Source: Pseudomonas sp. LS.1a
GTDB lineage: Bacteria > Pseudomonadota > Gammaproteobacteria > Pseudomonadales > Pseudomonadaceae
Length of the DNA: 64,000 nt
Assembly (NCBI RefSeq): GCF_022533585.1
Contig: NZ_CP092827.1
Location: 5,488,001 to 5,552,000, forward strand
Direction: 5' to 3'
The notes below the pieces were generated by a model. That model worked only from the letters and a program-made list of their open reading frames with translations. It did no database searches and had not been told where the DNA came from. The number at the start of each line of letters is the position of its first letter. Within the stretch, counting starts at the first letter, position 1. Positions 55,245 to 64,000 of the stretch are shown piece by piece. Made by a program: the position numbers and the translations under genes.

Positions 55245-55413
55245 CGGAAAACCTCGCAATCAGCTTTAGGCCGCCATCATGCCTCAAGCGCAGCGAAAGC
55301 TGGAGCAGCCCACGCGCGCTGGAAAAATGGCGCCAATATTTCAATTGCCGCTTATCCACCTGCGCCACTCAGGCTAAACTCGCCACAGCTCCGCTGGCCT
55401 GCCCGAGTGCGCA

Positions 55414-58269
55414 ATGAACCACCCCCACGAAATCCGCCCCGACCTGGACGAAGGTATCGACCGCAAGGTCCTGGCGACATTGCGTGCGCGCTTCCTGCGG
55501 CTCAACCAGGGCCGGCTGCAGCGGGCCCTGGAGGGCCTGTCGACGCGCCAGCAACAGGTGCTGACGCTGCTGCCGCTGCTGTTTCATGTGAACCACCCTC
55601 TGCTGCCGGGCTATGTCTCCGGCAGCACCCCCGCTGGCGTATCGGGCTACGAGCCAAGTACCGACCTGGTAGTCGAGGCCCAGCGCCTGGCCCGCTCGTT
55701 CACCTACAAGGCCCGCCATGGCAATTCACCTCGGCCGATCCACGGCCTGTTCCTGATGGGCAGCCTGGGCTCGCTGGCCCAGGCCGAGCAAAGCGACATG
55801 GACCTGTGGGTGTGCCATGCACCCGGCCTGGCCGACGAGCTGCTGGACGAACTGCGGCGCAAATGCCAGCTGCTGGAGGCGTGGGCGGAAAGCCTGGGTG
55901 CCGAGGCGCACTTCTTCCTGATCGACACGCAAGGTTTCGCCCAGGGCCAACGCGAAGGCCAGCTCGGCTCCGACGACTGCGGCACCACCCAGCACTATCT
56001 GCTGCTGGACGAGTTCTATCGCACCACTATCTGGCTGGCCGGGCGTACGCCGCTGTGGTGGCTGGTGCCGGTCTACCAGGAACACCATTACCACGCCTAC
56101 ACCCAGACCCTGCTGTCCAAGCGCTTCATCCGCAGTCAGGACGCCCTCGATCTCGGCAACCTGGCCCACATCCCGCCCGGCGAGTTCGTCGGCGCCGGCT
56201 TGTGGCAACTGTTCAAAGGTATCGACTCACCCTACAAGTCGCTGCTCAAGTTGCTGCTGACCGAGGCCTACGCCAGCGAACACCCCTCCGTACGCTGCCT
56301 GAGCCTGGACTACAAGCAGGCTGTGTTCGCCAACCAGCTTGACCTCGACGAGCTGGACCCCTACGTGATGGTGTACCGGCGTATCGAGCGCTACCTGCTG
56401 CAGCGTGGCGAATTCGCGCGCCTGGAGCTGGTGCGGCGCAGCCTGTACCTGAAGGTGAACAAGAAGCTCAGCGACCCGGCCCGGGCCAATGGCTGGCAAC
56501 GCCGACTGTTGCAACGCCTGGCTGACGAGTGGGGCTGGGACGAGCGCCAGCTGGCCCTGCTGGACAGCCGCAGCCAATGGAAAGTGCAGCAAGTTGCCGT
56601 CGAACGCCGTGAACTGGTGGCCGAACTGAACCACAGCTACCGCTTCCTCAGCCAGTTCGCCCGCACCCAGAACGCCAGCAGCCGCGCCGACCAGCGCGAT
56701 CTCAATGTGCTGGGCAGGCGGCTTTACGCGGCCTTCGAGCGCCGCGCCGGCAAGGTCGAAGTGATCAACCCGGGTATCGCCCCGGACCTGGCCGAAGGTA
56801 CCCTGACCCTGGTCCAGGCGCCCAACCGCAAGGAGCCCGGCAGCCACCACTGGGGGCTGTACACCGGCAACCTGAGCCCCCATGAGGTGGACCACTTCAG
56901 CCCGCTCAAGCGCTGCCGCGAGCTGCTCGAACTGCTGACCTGGGCCCATCGCAACGGGGTGATCGACAGCAGCACGCGCCTGGCGCTGCACCCGGGTGTC
57001 AGCGACCTCAGCGAATACGAGCTGTTCAACCTGGTCGGCTGCCTGCAGCAAAGCATCCCCCTGCCCTTGCCGACCGTCAGCGAGGTGCGCCTGCTGCAAC
57101 CCAGCGTTGCCGACGAAGTGCTGCTGCTGGTCAACGTCGCCATCGACCCGCTGCGTCACCACCGCGACCTGAACATCCTGATGACCACCGAGCGCACCGA
57201 CTCGTTGAGCTATGCAGGCGTGCGCGAGAACCTGGTACTGACCCTGGACCAGGTCACCCTCAACAGCTGGAACGAGGTATTGGTCCAGCGCTTTGATGGC
57301 GAGCACGCGCTGGTGCGCTGCCTGCGCGACTTCCTCAACAGCCCCGTGCTGCGCGGCCACCGGCCGAGGGTGCGGGTGCGCTGCTTCTGCCAGAGCCGCG
57401 CCCAGGCCATCGGCCAACGCGTGGAGGAAATTTTCGACACCGTGCAGCTGCTGCTGGACCAGGGCCTGAACCACCGCTACCTGCTGCAGGTGGCCCAGCA
57501 CACCCATGTGCTGGAGCTGCTGCCCGGGCATGTCGGCCTGACCACCCTGGCCGAACATGAGGCGCTGCTGGAGCACCTGGGCGAAGAGCGTATTGCCTAC
57601 AGCCCGCTGTACCTGGATGCCAACGCTTTGCAGGACCACGACCTGCGCCTGGTGCTGGAGCAGGGCCGGCCGGCCTGCATCCAGGTGTTCTACCGCCTGC
57701 AGAGTGGCTGGGCCGAACTGTATGTGCTGGATGAATACAACGCCCTGTGGCAACAACGCCTGCCCCTGCACGACGAAGCCCACCTGCTGTTGCCGCTGCA
57801 GCGTTTTCTGCGCTCGGTGGTGATGCGCCGCGATGCCCGGCTTCCGCTGGATAACCTGCGGCCGGCCTCGCTGGACATCCTCTACGCGCAACTGTTGCCG
57901 TCCGGGCCAGGCAAGGCCCGCAGCATCGAGCCGCGCCTGGCCCCGGTCGAAGGTAGCGACCAGCCTTACTATGAGGTGCAGGCGATCATCCAGGCCGGGG
58001 TGGCCGGCGCGGCCCATGTGACGCTGTATTGCGACCAGCAGGAGTTTTCCGAACTGGAGCATGGTGAGCAGCTGTATGCGGTGGTGGCCCGGCAGATCAT
58101 CGGCCAGCGACGAGGTGCAGGGCAGTACCGCTGCTACATCACCGACCTGGACTTGTCCGAATTGCTGGATGACCAGTTGGGGTCGACGCAGGTGTACCTG
58201 CGCTACAAGCGGGAGCTGGAGCAGGCTTTGAACGAGGGGTTGGAGCAGGTTTTGGCGCAAGAGGCTTGA
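55414..58269 (+). CDS. cyaA: Class I adenylate cyclase CyaA
   Basis: 951 aa. Makes cAMP from ATP. N-terminal catalytic nucleotidyltransferase region with GLFLMGSLGSLAQAEQSDMD (GS ... DxD, about 110-129) and LLDEFYRTTIWLAGRTPLWW; C-terminal regulatory half. Class I cyclases occur in gammaproteobacteria. Ribosome site is weak (GAG only), as in other cya genes where low translation limits cAMP. The antisense frame over it is a shadow. Confidence 0.93.
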   Translation: MNHPHEIRPDLDEGIDRKVLATLRARFLRLNQGRLQRALEGLSTRQQQVLTLLPLLFHVNHPLLPGYVSGSTPAGVSGYEPSTDLVVEAQRLARSFTYKARHGNSPRPIHGLFLMGSLGSLAQAEQSDMDLWVCHAPGLADELLDELRRKCQLLEAWAESLGAEAHFFLIDTQGFAQGQREGQLGSDDCGTTQHYLLLDEFYRTTIWLAGRTPLWWLVPVYQEHHYHAYTQTLLSKRFIRSQDALDLGNLAHIPPGEFVGAGLWQLFKGIDSPYKSLLKLLLTEAYASEHPSVRCLSLDYKQAVFANQLDLDELDPYVMVYRRIERYLLQRGEFARLELVRRSLYLKVNKKLSDPARANGWQRRLLQRLADEWGWDERQLALLDSRSQWKVQQVAVERRELVAELNHSYRFLSQFARTQNASSRADQRDLNVLGRRLYAAFERRAGKVEVINPGIAPDLAEGTLTLVQAPNRKEPGSHHWGLYTGNLSPHEVDHFSPLKRCRELLELLTWAHRNGVIDSSTRLALHPGVSDLSEYELFNLVGCLQQSIPLPLPTVSEVRLLQPSVADEVLLLVNVAIDPLRHHRDLNILMTTERTDSLSYAGVRENLVLTLDQVTLNSWNEVLVQRFDGEHALVRCLRDFLNSPVLRGHRPRVRVRCFCQSRAQAIGQRVEEIFDTVQLLLDQGLNHRYLLQVAQHTHVLELLPGHVGLTTLAEHEALLEHLGEERIAYSPLYLDANALQDHDLRLVLEQGRPACIQVFYRLQSGWAELYVLDEYNALWQQRLPLHDEAHLLLPLQRFLRSVVMRRDARLPLDNLRPASLDILYAQLLPSGPGKARSIEPRLAPVEGSDQPYYEVQAIIQAGVAGAAHVTLYCDQQEFSELEHGEQLYAVVARQIIGQRRGAGQYRCYITDLDLSELLDDQLGSTQVYLRYKRELEQALNEGLEQVLAQEA

Positions 58270-58275
58270 ATTGCC

Positions 58276-58404
58276 AGGGGCGCGTTGCGCCCCTTTCGCG
58301 ACACAAGGCCGCTCCTGCATCGTTCGTGCAAACCCAACTCATGGGGACTACGCGGACATTGTGGGAGCGGCCTTGTGTCGCGAAAGGGCCGCAAAGCGGC
58401 CCCC
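58276..58404. repeat. Inverted REP pair 17, GACACAAGGC subtype
   Basis: Arms 58276-58319 and 58359-58404, with outer GGGGCGC / GGCCGC stems and GCGACACAAGGCCGCTCC. The left copy has CTCCTGCAT for CTCCCACAG. Between cyaA and rnk (convergent). Confidence 0.88.
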
Positions 58405-58411
58405 ATGGCCC

Positions 58412-58822
58412 TTACAGGTCGAAATCGCCCGCGGCTTCTGGCTGGTATTCCACTTCCAGCAACTTCAGCTTGAGGGTCTTGCCCCCCGGTGCCGGCCAGT
58501 CGATCTGCTCGCCCACCGACAACCCCAGCAAGGCGCAACCAATCGGCGCCAGGATCGAGACCTTGCCTTCCGGTCCGGCATCCTTCGGGTACACCAGGGT
58601 CAAGTGGTAATCCTTGCCGCTGGCTTCCTCACGGCAGTGCACGCGCGAGTTCATGGTCACCACGCCAGCCGGGACTTCCTCGTGACCGACCACCTGCTCG
58701 GCGCGGTCCAGCTCGCCCATCAAGGCGAGCACACCCGGCGTACTCTCGTCGAGGCTGTCGATCAGACGCTCCAGACGTTGTACGTCCAATCGGGTGAGGA
58801 TGAGGGAAGGCTTGGTGCTCAT
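58412..58822 (-). CDS. rnk: Regulator of nucleoside diphosphate kinase, Rnk
   Basis: 136 aa; ATG 58820-58822 (MSTKPSLILTRLDVQRLER). GreA/GreB-related fold: N-terminal helix, then VVTMNSRVHCREEASGKDYH, LTLVYPKDAGPEGKVSILAP and GCALLGLSVGEQIDWPAPGG. Rnk binds RNA polymerase like GreA but lacks the long coiled-coil tip and modulates nucleotide metabolism. AAGGAG lies 12 bases upstream, a bit far. Confidence 0.93.
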   Translation of the reverse strand: MSTKPSLILTRLDVQRLERLIDSLDESTPGVLALMGELDRAEQVVGHEEVPAGVVTMNSRVHCREEASGKDYHLTLVYPKDAGPEGKVSILAPIGCALLGLSVGEQIDWPAPGGKTLKLKLLEVEYQPEAAGDFDL

Positions 58823-58870
58823 GATCCAGTCAGACTCCTTTGAACAGGCGGTTTTCATCGTGCAGATAAA

Positions 58871-58900
58871 GCAAAACCCCGCCCAAGGGCGGGGTTTGTG
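58871..58900 (-). terminator. Rho-independent terminator of the cyaY-DUF1289 transcript
   Basis: Stem AAACCCCGCCC (58874-58884) with GGGCGGGGTTT (58887-58897), loop AA; on minus followed by TTTTGCTTTA. 68 bases past the DUF1289 stop. Confidence 0.9.
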
Positions 58901-58968
58901 AAGGCTTTGGCGTCACCGACGCAGAACCCGACGTTACCACAGCCGGGTAAATACTCAAGCCCTTGCGA

Positions 58969-59193
58969 TCAGTGTGCCTTAGCCTGGTCGCGCAGGGCCT
59001 GGGCCTCGCGGCAAATCTGCCGGCGCCGCTCGTCATCGGCCGAGCGCCATTCGCGGATGTGCTCGACATGCCGGTGGCAACCTGTGCAGACCCGCTGTTC
59101 GTCCAGCCGGCAAACGCTGATGCAGGGCGACGGCACGGCGGGGCTGACATTGCTGTAGAGCGGCTTGGGCGGCCGGGTCTGGGTGCTACTCAT
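58969..59193 (-). CDS. DUF1289 family small Cys-rich protein
   Basis: 74 aa, starting 1 base after the cyaY stop (TGA-C-ATG). Cys pattern SPCISVCRLDEQRVCTGCHR (CxxxC ... CxxC) typical of DUF1289, likely a metal-binding module. Proline-rich N-terminus; C-terminal helical basic tail. Coupled to frataxin, which hints at iron or Fe-S related work, but function is unknown. Confidence 0.88.
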   Translation of the reverse strand: MSSTQTRPPKPLYSNVSPAVPSPCISVCRLDEQRVCTGCHRHVEHIREWRSADDERRRQICREAQALRDQAKAH

Positions 59194-59194
59194 G

Positions 59195-59527
59195 TCAGAT
59201 CTCGTCGAAGTCCAGCTTCTCGCCGGCCCGCTCCCAGACGATGCGCTCGAGCATTTCGCCCAGCAGCTCCTCGCTCTTCTCGCACACCCACTTGCCGCTG
59301 TCTTCGTCGTAGTCGAAGTGGAAACCGCCGGAGCGGTCGGCCAGCCACAGCTGACGCAGCGGCTCCTGGCGGCTGAAGATCAGTTGGGCGCCGCCCTCGA
59401 ACTTGACGGTGAGGACGCCGCCGGAGTTTTCCATGTCCAGGTCCAGGCCGCTCTCGTCGAACAGGTCTTCCAGGGCCTGTTGGGTCGCGTCGACCAGATC
59501 ATGGAAACGCGCTTCACTCAAACTCAT
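59195..59527 (-). CDS. cyaY: Frataxin-like iron-sulfur assembly protein CyaY
   Basis: 110 aa. MSLSEARFHDLVDATQQALE acidic first helix, then GGVLTVKFEGGAQLIFSRQE, LRQLWLADRSGGFHFDYDED. Iron donor/regulator for IscS-IscU cluster assembly. Next to cyaA and lysA, the usual neighbours in gammaproteobacteria. Confidence 0.95.
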   Translation of the reverse strand: MSLSEARFHDLVDATQQALEDLFDESGLDLDMENSGGVLTVKFEGGAQLIFSRQEPLRQLWLADRSGGFHFDYDEDSGKWVCEKSEELLGEMLERIVWERAGEKLDFDEI

Positions 59528-59629
59528 TGCAGGAACCTCGAAATTGGCTGCGTTACAGGCAAGCCCGGCAAGATACGGGCGCTTGCCGCCGAATGCAAAG
59601 GTTTAGCCGCTACCTTCACAGGCCCCTTC

Positions 59630-59716
59630 GCGGCCAAAGCCGCTCCCACAGGGGTAACGCAAGGCCCGAGGCCAGTGCAGTACCTGTGGGAGCGGCTTTA
59701 GCCGCGAAAGGGCCTT
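59630..59716. repeat. Inverted REP pair 18, GGCTAAAGCC subtype
   Basis: REP copies at 59630-59654 (stem GGCCAAAGCC) and 59683-59716 (GGCTTTAGCC). Located between the divergent cyaY and lptM genes, i.e. between two 5' ends. The remaining gap contains TATACT at 59783-59788, a possible -10 for lptM-lysA. Confidence 0.88.
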
Positions 59717-59824
59717 TGCAGGCGGTAAGAATAGCCCGCCCGGCGGGCCGGCCCTTGCATAGGCAAGCCGTCGGTCGCTCGGTATACTCGGTCGCAATAC
59801 TGCATATTTCTAAGGATTTCACCC

Positions 59825-60034
59825 ATGAAGCGCCTGATTTCCTCCCTCGCGGCGCTGGTCGCTGTTGCCTGCCTCGTTTCGGCCTGCGGTCAGAAAGGCC
59901 CGCTGTACCTGCCTGAAGACGGCAAGGACGGCAAGGCCAGCCACAAGTCGCACCAGTACCAGCCAAAAGCCAAGCCGGCCCCGACGCAGCAGCCCGAGCT
60001 GCAGTCCGAGCCCGAGCAGTCGCCAGCGCAGTAA
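59825..60034 (+). CDS. lptM: LPS-assembly lipoprotein LptM (YifL family)
   Basis: 69 aa, ATG after AAGGATTT. Lipobox LVSAC with Cys21, followed by the family signature GQKGPLYLP; the rest is a Pro/Gln/Lys-rich disordered tail. LptM helps LptD oxidative maturation at the outer membrane. First gene of the lptM-lysA-dapF operon, the conserved order. Confidence 0.92.
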   Translation: MKRLISSLAALVAVACLVSACGQKGPLYLPEDGKDGKASHKSHQYQPKAKPAPTQQPELQSEPEQSPAQ

Positions 60035-60043
60035 GGAAACCAG

Positions 60044-61291
60044 ATGAACGCTTTCAACTACCGCGACGGCGAGCTGTTCGCGGAAGGCGTGGGCCTGTCG
60101 GCCATCGCCGAACGCTACGGTACCCCGACCTACGTCTATTCGCGTGCCCACATCGAGGCCCAGTACCGTAGCTACGCCGACGCCCTGCAAGGCACCGAGC
60201 ACCTGGTGTGCTTTGCGGTCAAGGCCAACTCCAACCTCGGCGTACTGAACGTGCTGGCGCGCCTGGGCGCAGGCTTCGACATCGTCTCTGGCGGTGAGCT
60301 GGAGCGCGTGCTGGCCGCTGGCGGCCGTGCCGACCGCGTGGTGTTCTCCGGCGTTGGCAAGACCCGCGACGACATGCGCCGTGCCCTGGAAGTCGGCGTG
60401 CACTGCTTCAACGTCGAATCCACCGATGAACTGGAGCGCCTGCAAGTGGTGGCCGCCGAGATGGGCAAGGTTGCCCCGGTCTCGCTGCGGGTCAACCCGG
60501 ACGTCGACGCCGGCACCCACCCGTACATCTCCACCGGCCTGAAAGAAAACAAGTTCGGCATCGCCATCGCCGATGCCGAGGCCATCTACGTGCGCGCCGC
60601 GCAGCTGCCGAACCTGGAAGTGGTCGGTGTCGACTGCCACATCGGCTCGCAGCTGACCACCGTCGAGCCTTTCCTCGATGCCCTCGACCGCCTGCTGGTG
60701 CTGGTCGACCGCCTGGCCGAGTGCGGCATCCACCTGCGCCATCTGGACCTGGGTGGCGGTGTCGGCGTACGTTACCGCGATGAGGAGCCGCCGCTGGTGG
60801 GCGACTACATCAAGGCCATCCGCGAACGCGTTGGCGACCGCGACCTGGCACTGGTGTTCGAACCGGGCCGCTATATCGTGGCCAACGCCGGCGTCCTGCT
60901 GACCCGCGTGGAATACCTCAAGCACACCGAACACAAGGACTTCGCCATCATCGATGCGGCGATGAACGACCTGATCCGCCCGGCCCTGTACCAGGCCTGG
61001 ATGGGCGTCAGTGCGGTCAAGCCACGCACAGGCGAAGGCCGTGCCTACGACCTGGTCGGCCCGATCTGCGAGACTGGCGACTTCCTCGGCAAGGACCGCG
61101 TGCTGAACCTGGCCGAAGGTGACCTGCTGGCCGTACAGTCCGCGGGCGCCTATGGTTTTGTCATGAGCTCCAACTACAACACCCGTGGCCGTTGCGCTGA
61201 AATCCTGGTCGACGGTGACCAGGCCTTCGAAGTACGCCGCCGCGAGACCATCGCCGAATTGTACGCTGGCGAAAGCCTGCTGCCGGAGTAA
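60044..61291 (+). CDS. lysA: Diaminopimelate decarboxylase LysA
   Basis: 415 aa, ATG after TAAGGAAACCAG. Last step of lysine synthesis. PLP Lys60 in CFAVKANSN, fold-III barrel with [14 protein letters not shown] and [12 protein letters not shown], and the C-terminal active-site [11 protein letters not shown]. 9 bases after lptM, 4 before dapF. Confidence 0.97.
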   Translation: MNAFNYRDGELFAEGVGLSAIAERYGTPTYVYSRAHIEAQYRSYADALQGTEHLVCFAVKANSNLGVLNVLARLGAGFDIVSGGELERVLAAGGRADRVVFSGVGKTRDDMRRALEVGVHCFNVESTDELERLQVVAAEMGKVAPVSLRVNPDVDAGTHPYISTGLKENKFGIAIADAEAIYVRAAQLPNLEVVGVDCHIGSQLTTVEPFLDALDRLLVLVDRLAECGIHLRHLDLGGGVGVRYRDEEPPLVGDYIKAIRERVGDRDLALVFEPGRYIVANAGVLLTRVEYLKHTEHKDFAIIDAAMNDLIRPALYQAWMGVSAVKPRTGEGRAYDLVGPICETGDFLGKDRVLNLAEGDLLAVQSAGAYGFVMSSNYNTRGRCAEILVDGDQAFEVRRRETIAELYAGESLLPE

Positions 61292-61295
61292 GCCC

Positions 61296-62126
61296 ATGCT
61301 GCTGCGTTTTACCAAGATGCATGGGCTGGGCAACGACTTCATGGTCCTCGACCTGGTCAGCCAGCACGCGCACATCCAGCCCAAGCACGCCAAGCAATGG
61401 GGTGACCGCCACACCGGCATCGGCTTCGACCAGTTGCTGATCGTCGAGGCACCGAACAACCCGGAAGTGGACTTCCGCTACCGCATCTTCAACGCCGACG
61501 GCTCCGAGGTCGAGCAGTGCGGCAACGGTGCGCGCTGCTTCGCCCGCTTCGTGCTGGACAAGCGCCTGACCGCGAAAAAGCGTATCCGCGTGGAAACCAA
61601 GAGCGGCATCATCGAACTGGACGTGCAGAATGACGGCCAGGTCAGTGTCGACATGGGGCCACCGCGCTTCATCCCTGCCGAAATCCCCTTCGTCGCCGAC
61701 GAGCAGGCGCTGAGCTACCCACTGGAAGTCGACGGCCAGGTGCATTCGATTGCCGCCGTGTCCATGGGTAACCCGCATGCCGTGCTGCGTGTCGACGACG
61801 TGCGTACCGCCCCCGTGCACCAACTGGGCCCGAAGATCGAGAACCACCCGCGCTTCCCGCAGCGGGTGAATGCCGGCTTCCTCCAGGTCATCGACCGCCA
61901 CCGCGCCAACCTGCGCGTGTGGGAACGCGGCGCGGGCGAAACCCAGGCCTGCGGCACTGGCGCCTGCGCCGCCGCCGTGGCAGCGATCAGCCAGGGCTGG
62001 ATGGACTCCCCGGTGTCCCTCGACCTGCCCGGTGGCCGCCTGCACATCGAATGGGCCGGCCCCGGCAAGCCCGTTGTGATGACTGGCCCGGCCGTACGCG
62101 TCTACGAAGGACAGGTTCGTCTCTAA
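61296..62126 (+). CDS. dapF: Diaminopimelate epimerase DapF
   Basis: 276 aa from ATG 61296; the longer frame reads inside lysA. Converts LL- to meso-diaminopimelate. Two catalytic Cys: Cys75 in [15 protein letters not shown] and the second in [14 protein letters not shown]. Operon with lysA, so precursor and product steps are made together. Confidence 0.97.
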   Translation: MLLRFTKMHGLGNDFMVLDLVSQHAHIQPKHAKQWGDRHTGIGFDQLLIVEAPNNPEVDFRYRIFNADGSEVEQCGNGARCFARFVLDKRLTAKKRIRVETKSGIIELDVQNDGQVSVDMGPPRFIPAEIPFVADEQALSYPLEVDGQVHSIAAVSMGNPHAVLRVDDVRTAPVHQLGPKIENHPRFPQRVNAGFLQVIDRHRANLRVWERGAGETQACGTGACAAAVAAISQGWMDSPVSLDLPGGRLHIEWAGPGKPVVMTGPAVRVYEGQVRL

Positions 62127-62139
62127 GCGAGTAACCGCC

Positions 62140-62850
62140 ATGACCGATCAGCCCCAGGTTGTACCCCAGCAGTCCGCTGAGCTCGATGCCGAAGCGGTGG
62201 TCGCCTACCTGCGCGCCCACCCCACCTTCTTCGCCGAACACGACGAGCTGCTGATCGAACAGCGCATCCCCCACCAGCGTGGCGACAGCGTGTCGCTGGT
62301 GGAGCGCCAGCTCAAGCTGCTGCGCGACCGCAACATCGAGATGCGCCACCGCCTGTCGCAACTGATGGATGTAGCCCGCGACAACGACCGGCTGTTCGAC
62401 AAGACCCGCCGGCTGATCCTCGACCTGCTCGACGCCGGCAACCTGGAAGAAGTGGTGATGGCGGTCGAAGACAGCCTGCGCCAGGAATTCCAGGTGCCCT
62501 TCGTCAGCCTGATCCTGTTCGGCGAAAACGTCGCGCCGGTCGGGCGCTGGGTCAGCAACGCCGAAGCACAGCAGGCCATCGGAGCCCTGCTGGGCGGCGG
62601 CAAGACGGTCAGCGGCAACCTGCGCGAGCACGAACTGGCCTTCCTGTTCGGTGAAGAACAGCGCCGGGAAGTAGGCTCCAGCGCCGTGGCTGCCCTGGAA
62701 TACCAGGGCCTGCACGGGGTGCTGGCGATCGGCAGCCGCGACCCGCAACACTACAAGAGCAGCGTCGGCACCCTGTTCCTCGGCTACATCGCCGAAGTAC
62801 TTGGCCGCGTTGTGCCACGCGTTACCCAGACCCTGCGCCCGGTACGCTGA
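62140..62850 (+). CDS. DUF484 family GAF-like protein
   Basis: 236 aa. N-terminal [20 protein letters not shown], a coiled-coil helix ([20 protein letters not shown]) and a GAF-like domain ([40 protein letters not shown]). Always between dapF and xerC; possibly linked to recombinase control. Its stop overlaps the xerC ATG. Function unknown. Confidence 0.92.
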   Translation: MTDQPQVVPQQSAELDAEAVVAYLRAHPTFFAEHDELLIEQRIPHQRGDSVSLVERQLKLLRDRNIEMRHRLSQLMDVARDNDRLFDKTRRLILDLLDAGNLEEVVMAVEDSLRQEFQVPFVSLILFGENVAPVGRWVSNAEAQQAIGALLGGGKTVSGNLREHELAFLFGEEQRREVGSSAVAALEYQGLHGVLAIGSRDPQHYKSSVGTLFLGYIAEVLGRVVPRVTQTLRPVR

Positions 62851-63749
62851 TGGAACGCCAGCTGGAGGCTTATTGCGCACACCTGCGCAATGAGCGCCAG
62901 GTGTCCGAGCACACCCTGCTGGGCTACCGTCGCGATCTGGACAAGGTCGTCGCCTACTGCAAGGAACACGGCATTGCCGGCTGGCAGGCGCTGCAGATTC
63001 AGCAGCTGCGCCAGCTGATCGCCCGCCAGCACCACCATGGCCAGTCATCGCGCAGCCTGGCGCGGCTGCTGTCGGCAGTGCGCGGCCTGTACCGCTACCT
63101 GAACCGCGAAGGCCTGTGCCAGCACGACCCGGCCAGCGGCCTGAGTGCGCCCAAGGGCGAACGCCGGCTGCCCAAGGTGCTGGATACCGACCGCGCCCTG
63201 CAACTGCTTGATGGCGGGGTCGACGATGACTTCATCGCCCGTCGCGACCAGGCTATCCTCGAACTGTTCTATTCGTCGGGCCTGCGCCTGTCCGAGCTGA
63301 CCAACCTCGACCTCGATCACCTCGACCTCGCCGCCGGCCTGGTGCAGGTGCTGGGCAAGGGCGGCAAAGCCCGCGTGCTACCGGTTGGCCGCAAGGCCCG
63401 CGAGGCCTTGCAGGCCTGGTACCGCCTGCGCGGCATCGGCAACCCGCGCGACCGCGCAGTGTTCATCACCCGCCAGGGCAACCGCATCAGCCCACGGGCC
63501 GTTCAACAACGGGTGAAAGCAGCCGGTGAGCGCGAGCTGGGCCAGCACCTGCACCCGCACATGCTCCGCCACTCCTTCGCCAGCCATGTGCTGGAATCGT
63601 CCCAGGACCTGCGCGCGGTGCAGGAGATGCTCGGCCATGCCGACATCGGCACCACGCAGATCTACACCCACCTGGACTTCCAGCACCTGGCCGCGGTGTA
63701 CGACAGCGCCCACCCTCGGGCCAAACGCAGCAAAGGCACAGACTCATGA
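62850..63749 (+). CDS. xerC: Tyrosine recombinase XerC
   Basis: 299 aa, ATG overlapping the previous TGA. N-terminal SAM-like core-binding domain, C-terminal catalytic domain with Arg in [23 protein letters not shown] (His, Arg), [16 protein letters not shown] (His and the nucleophilic Tyr). Resolves chromosome dimers at dif with XerD. Confidence 0.97.
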   Translation: MERQLEAYCAHLRNERQVSEHTLLGYRRDLDKVVAYCKEHGIAGWQALQIQQLRQLIARQHHHGQSSRSLARLLSAVRGLYRYLNREGLCQHDPASGLSAPKGERRLPKVLDTDRALQLLDGGVDDDFIARRDQAILELFYSSGLRLSELTNLDLDHLDLAAGLVQVLGKGGKARVLPVGRKAREALQAWYRLRGIGNPRDRAVFITRQGNRISPRAVQQRVKAAGERELGQHLHPHMLRHSFASHVLESSQDLRAVQEMLGHADIGTTQIYTHLDFQHLAAVYDSAHPRAKRSKGTDS

Positions 63750-64000
63750 GCATCAAGCTGATCACCTTCGACCTCGACGACACCCTGTGGGATACCGCGC
63801 CGGTAATCGCCAGCGCGGAAGTCGTGCTGCGCGACTGGCTCGAAGCCAACGCCCCAATCCTTGGCGGCGTGCCGGTGGAGCACCTGTTCGCCATCCGCGA
63901 GCGCCTGGTGCAAGCCGAACCCGGCCTGAAGCACCGTATCAGCGCCCTGCGCCGACGGGTGCTGTTCCATGCACTGGAAGAAGTCGGCTACAGCGAAAAG
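63746..64000 (+). CDS. HAD family hydrolase (YigB-like), 5' part
   Basis: 85 codons from ATG 63746, overlapping the xerC TGA (ATGA); the gene runs off the window. Motif [10 protein letters not shown] gives the catalytic Asp pair. The YigB-type cap helices follow ([20 protein letters not shown]). YigB acts on FMN and other small phosphates. Co-transcribed with xerC. Confidence 0.93.
   Translation, partial: MSIKLITFDLDDTLWDTAPVIASAEVVLRDWLEANAPILGGVPVEHLFAIRERLVQAEPGLKHRISALRRRVLFHALEEVGYSEK

Noticed and set aside
56227..58320. A 697-codon minus-strand frame over cyaA
   Set aside because: Same reason: antisense shadow of a confident gene, Gln/Val/Ala-rich, no motif.

Overview
The window is a high-G+C stretch of a Pseudomonas chromosome, almost certainly the P. 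putida group. The evidence is the gene order (spu, argA/argE, gcv, ubi, zapA-6S-fau, ubiD, rho, trxA, ppx/ppk, cyaA, lysA-dapF-xerC) and the many copies of the P. putida type REP palindrome. It is mostly core genome. The accessory-looking part is the first 2.8 kb. No tRNA, rRNA, CRISPR array, prophage or complete insertion sequence was seen; the only transposase-like gene is a REP-associated tyrosine transposase (RAYT).

Layout. 1-2757: the start of an RND-type adaptor lipoprotein (minus), an orphan RHS-core gene with an unusual C-terminus, a DUF3077 gene behind a strongly structured leader, and a RAYT bracketed by REP pairs. 2759-13018: polyamine uptake and catabolism, with spuB-C-D-E-F-G-H on minus and a second glutamine-synthetase-like gene (spuI) divergent on plus; hairpins flank spuD. 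13170-15735: argA and argE. 15955-20630: a CYTH/CHAD phosphatase, an Lrp/AsnC regulator divergent from a small protein, an orphan GspE-type ATPase and a DUF2388 protein. 20750-28257: glycine cleavage (gcvT-gcvH-gcvP) and an iron ABC permease and binding protein, all on minus. 28461-33276: pepP-ubiH-hotdog protein-ubiI behind a UPF0149 gene, joined mostly by stop/start overlaps. 33422-34841: a ZapB-like protein, zapA, 6S RNA and fau. 34860-40565: a tiny membrane protein, an EVE-domain protein and an HlyD/RbbA-like/ABC-2 permease export operon. 40747-47865: a FliL-like protein, a quinone reductase, chaC, ubiD with a coupled 2Fe-2S flavin reductase, rho and trxA. 48122-54612: ppx and ppk (tail to tail), a DedA protein overlapping a sterol-desaturase-like protein, and elbB. 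54792-64000: a YaiI-type protein, cyaA, rnk, a DUF1289 protein, cyaY, then lptM-lysA-dapF-DUF484-xerC-HAD, with the last gene cut by the window edge.

How the genes work together. The spu block imports putrescine and spermidine (SpuD/E with SpuFGH) and degrades them by transamination (SpuC) or gamma-glutamylation (SpuB, SpuI). ArgA and ArgE are the first and fifth steps of arginine synthesis. GcvTHP makes one-carbon units, and Fau feeds 5-formyl-THF back to the folate pool. UbiD, UbiH and UbiI belong to ubiquinone synthesis. Ppk and Ppx make and break polyphosphate, and both have candidate Pho boxes. LysA and DapF are late lysine/peptidoglycan precursor enzymes.

Structure between genes. Eighteen inverted REP pairs, in at least four stem-sequence subtypes sharing one tail, occupy most 3' gaps, often touching stop codons. 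The most unusual items are the RHS-core protein with two predicted membrane segments and three PPxY motifs, the structured leader and small ORF before the DUF3077 gene, the hairpins around spuD, the candidate Pho boxes at ppx and ppk, and the convergent gene overlaps. All assignments come from reading sequence; no database search was run.
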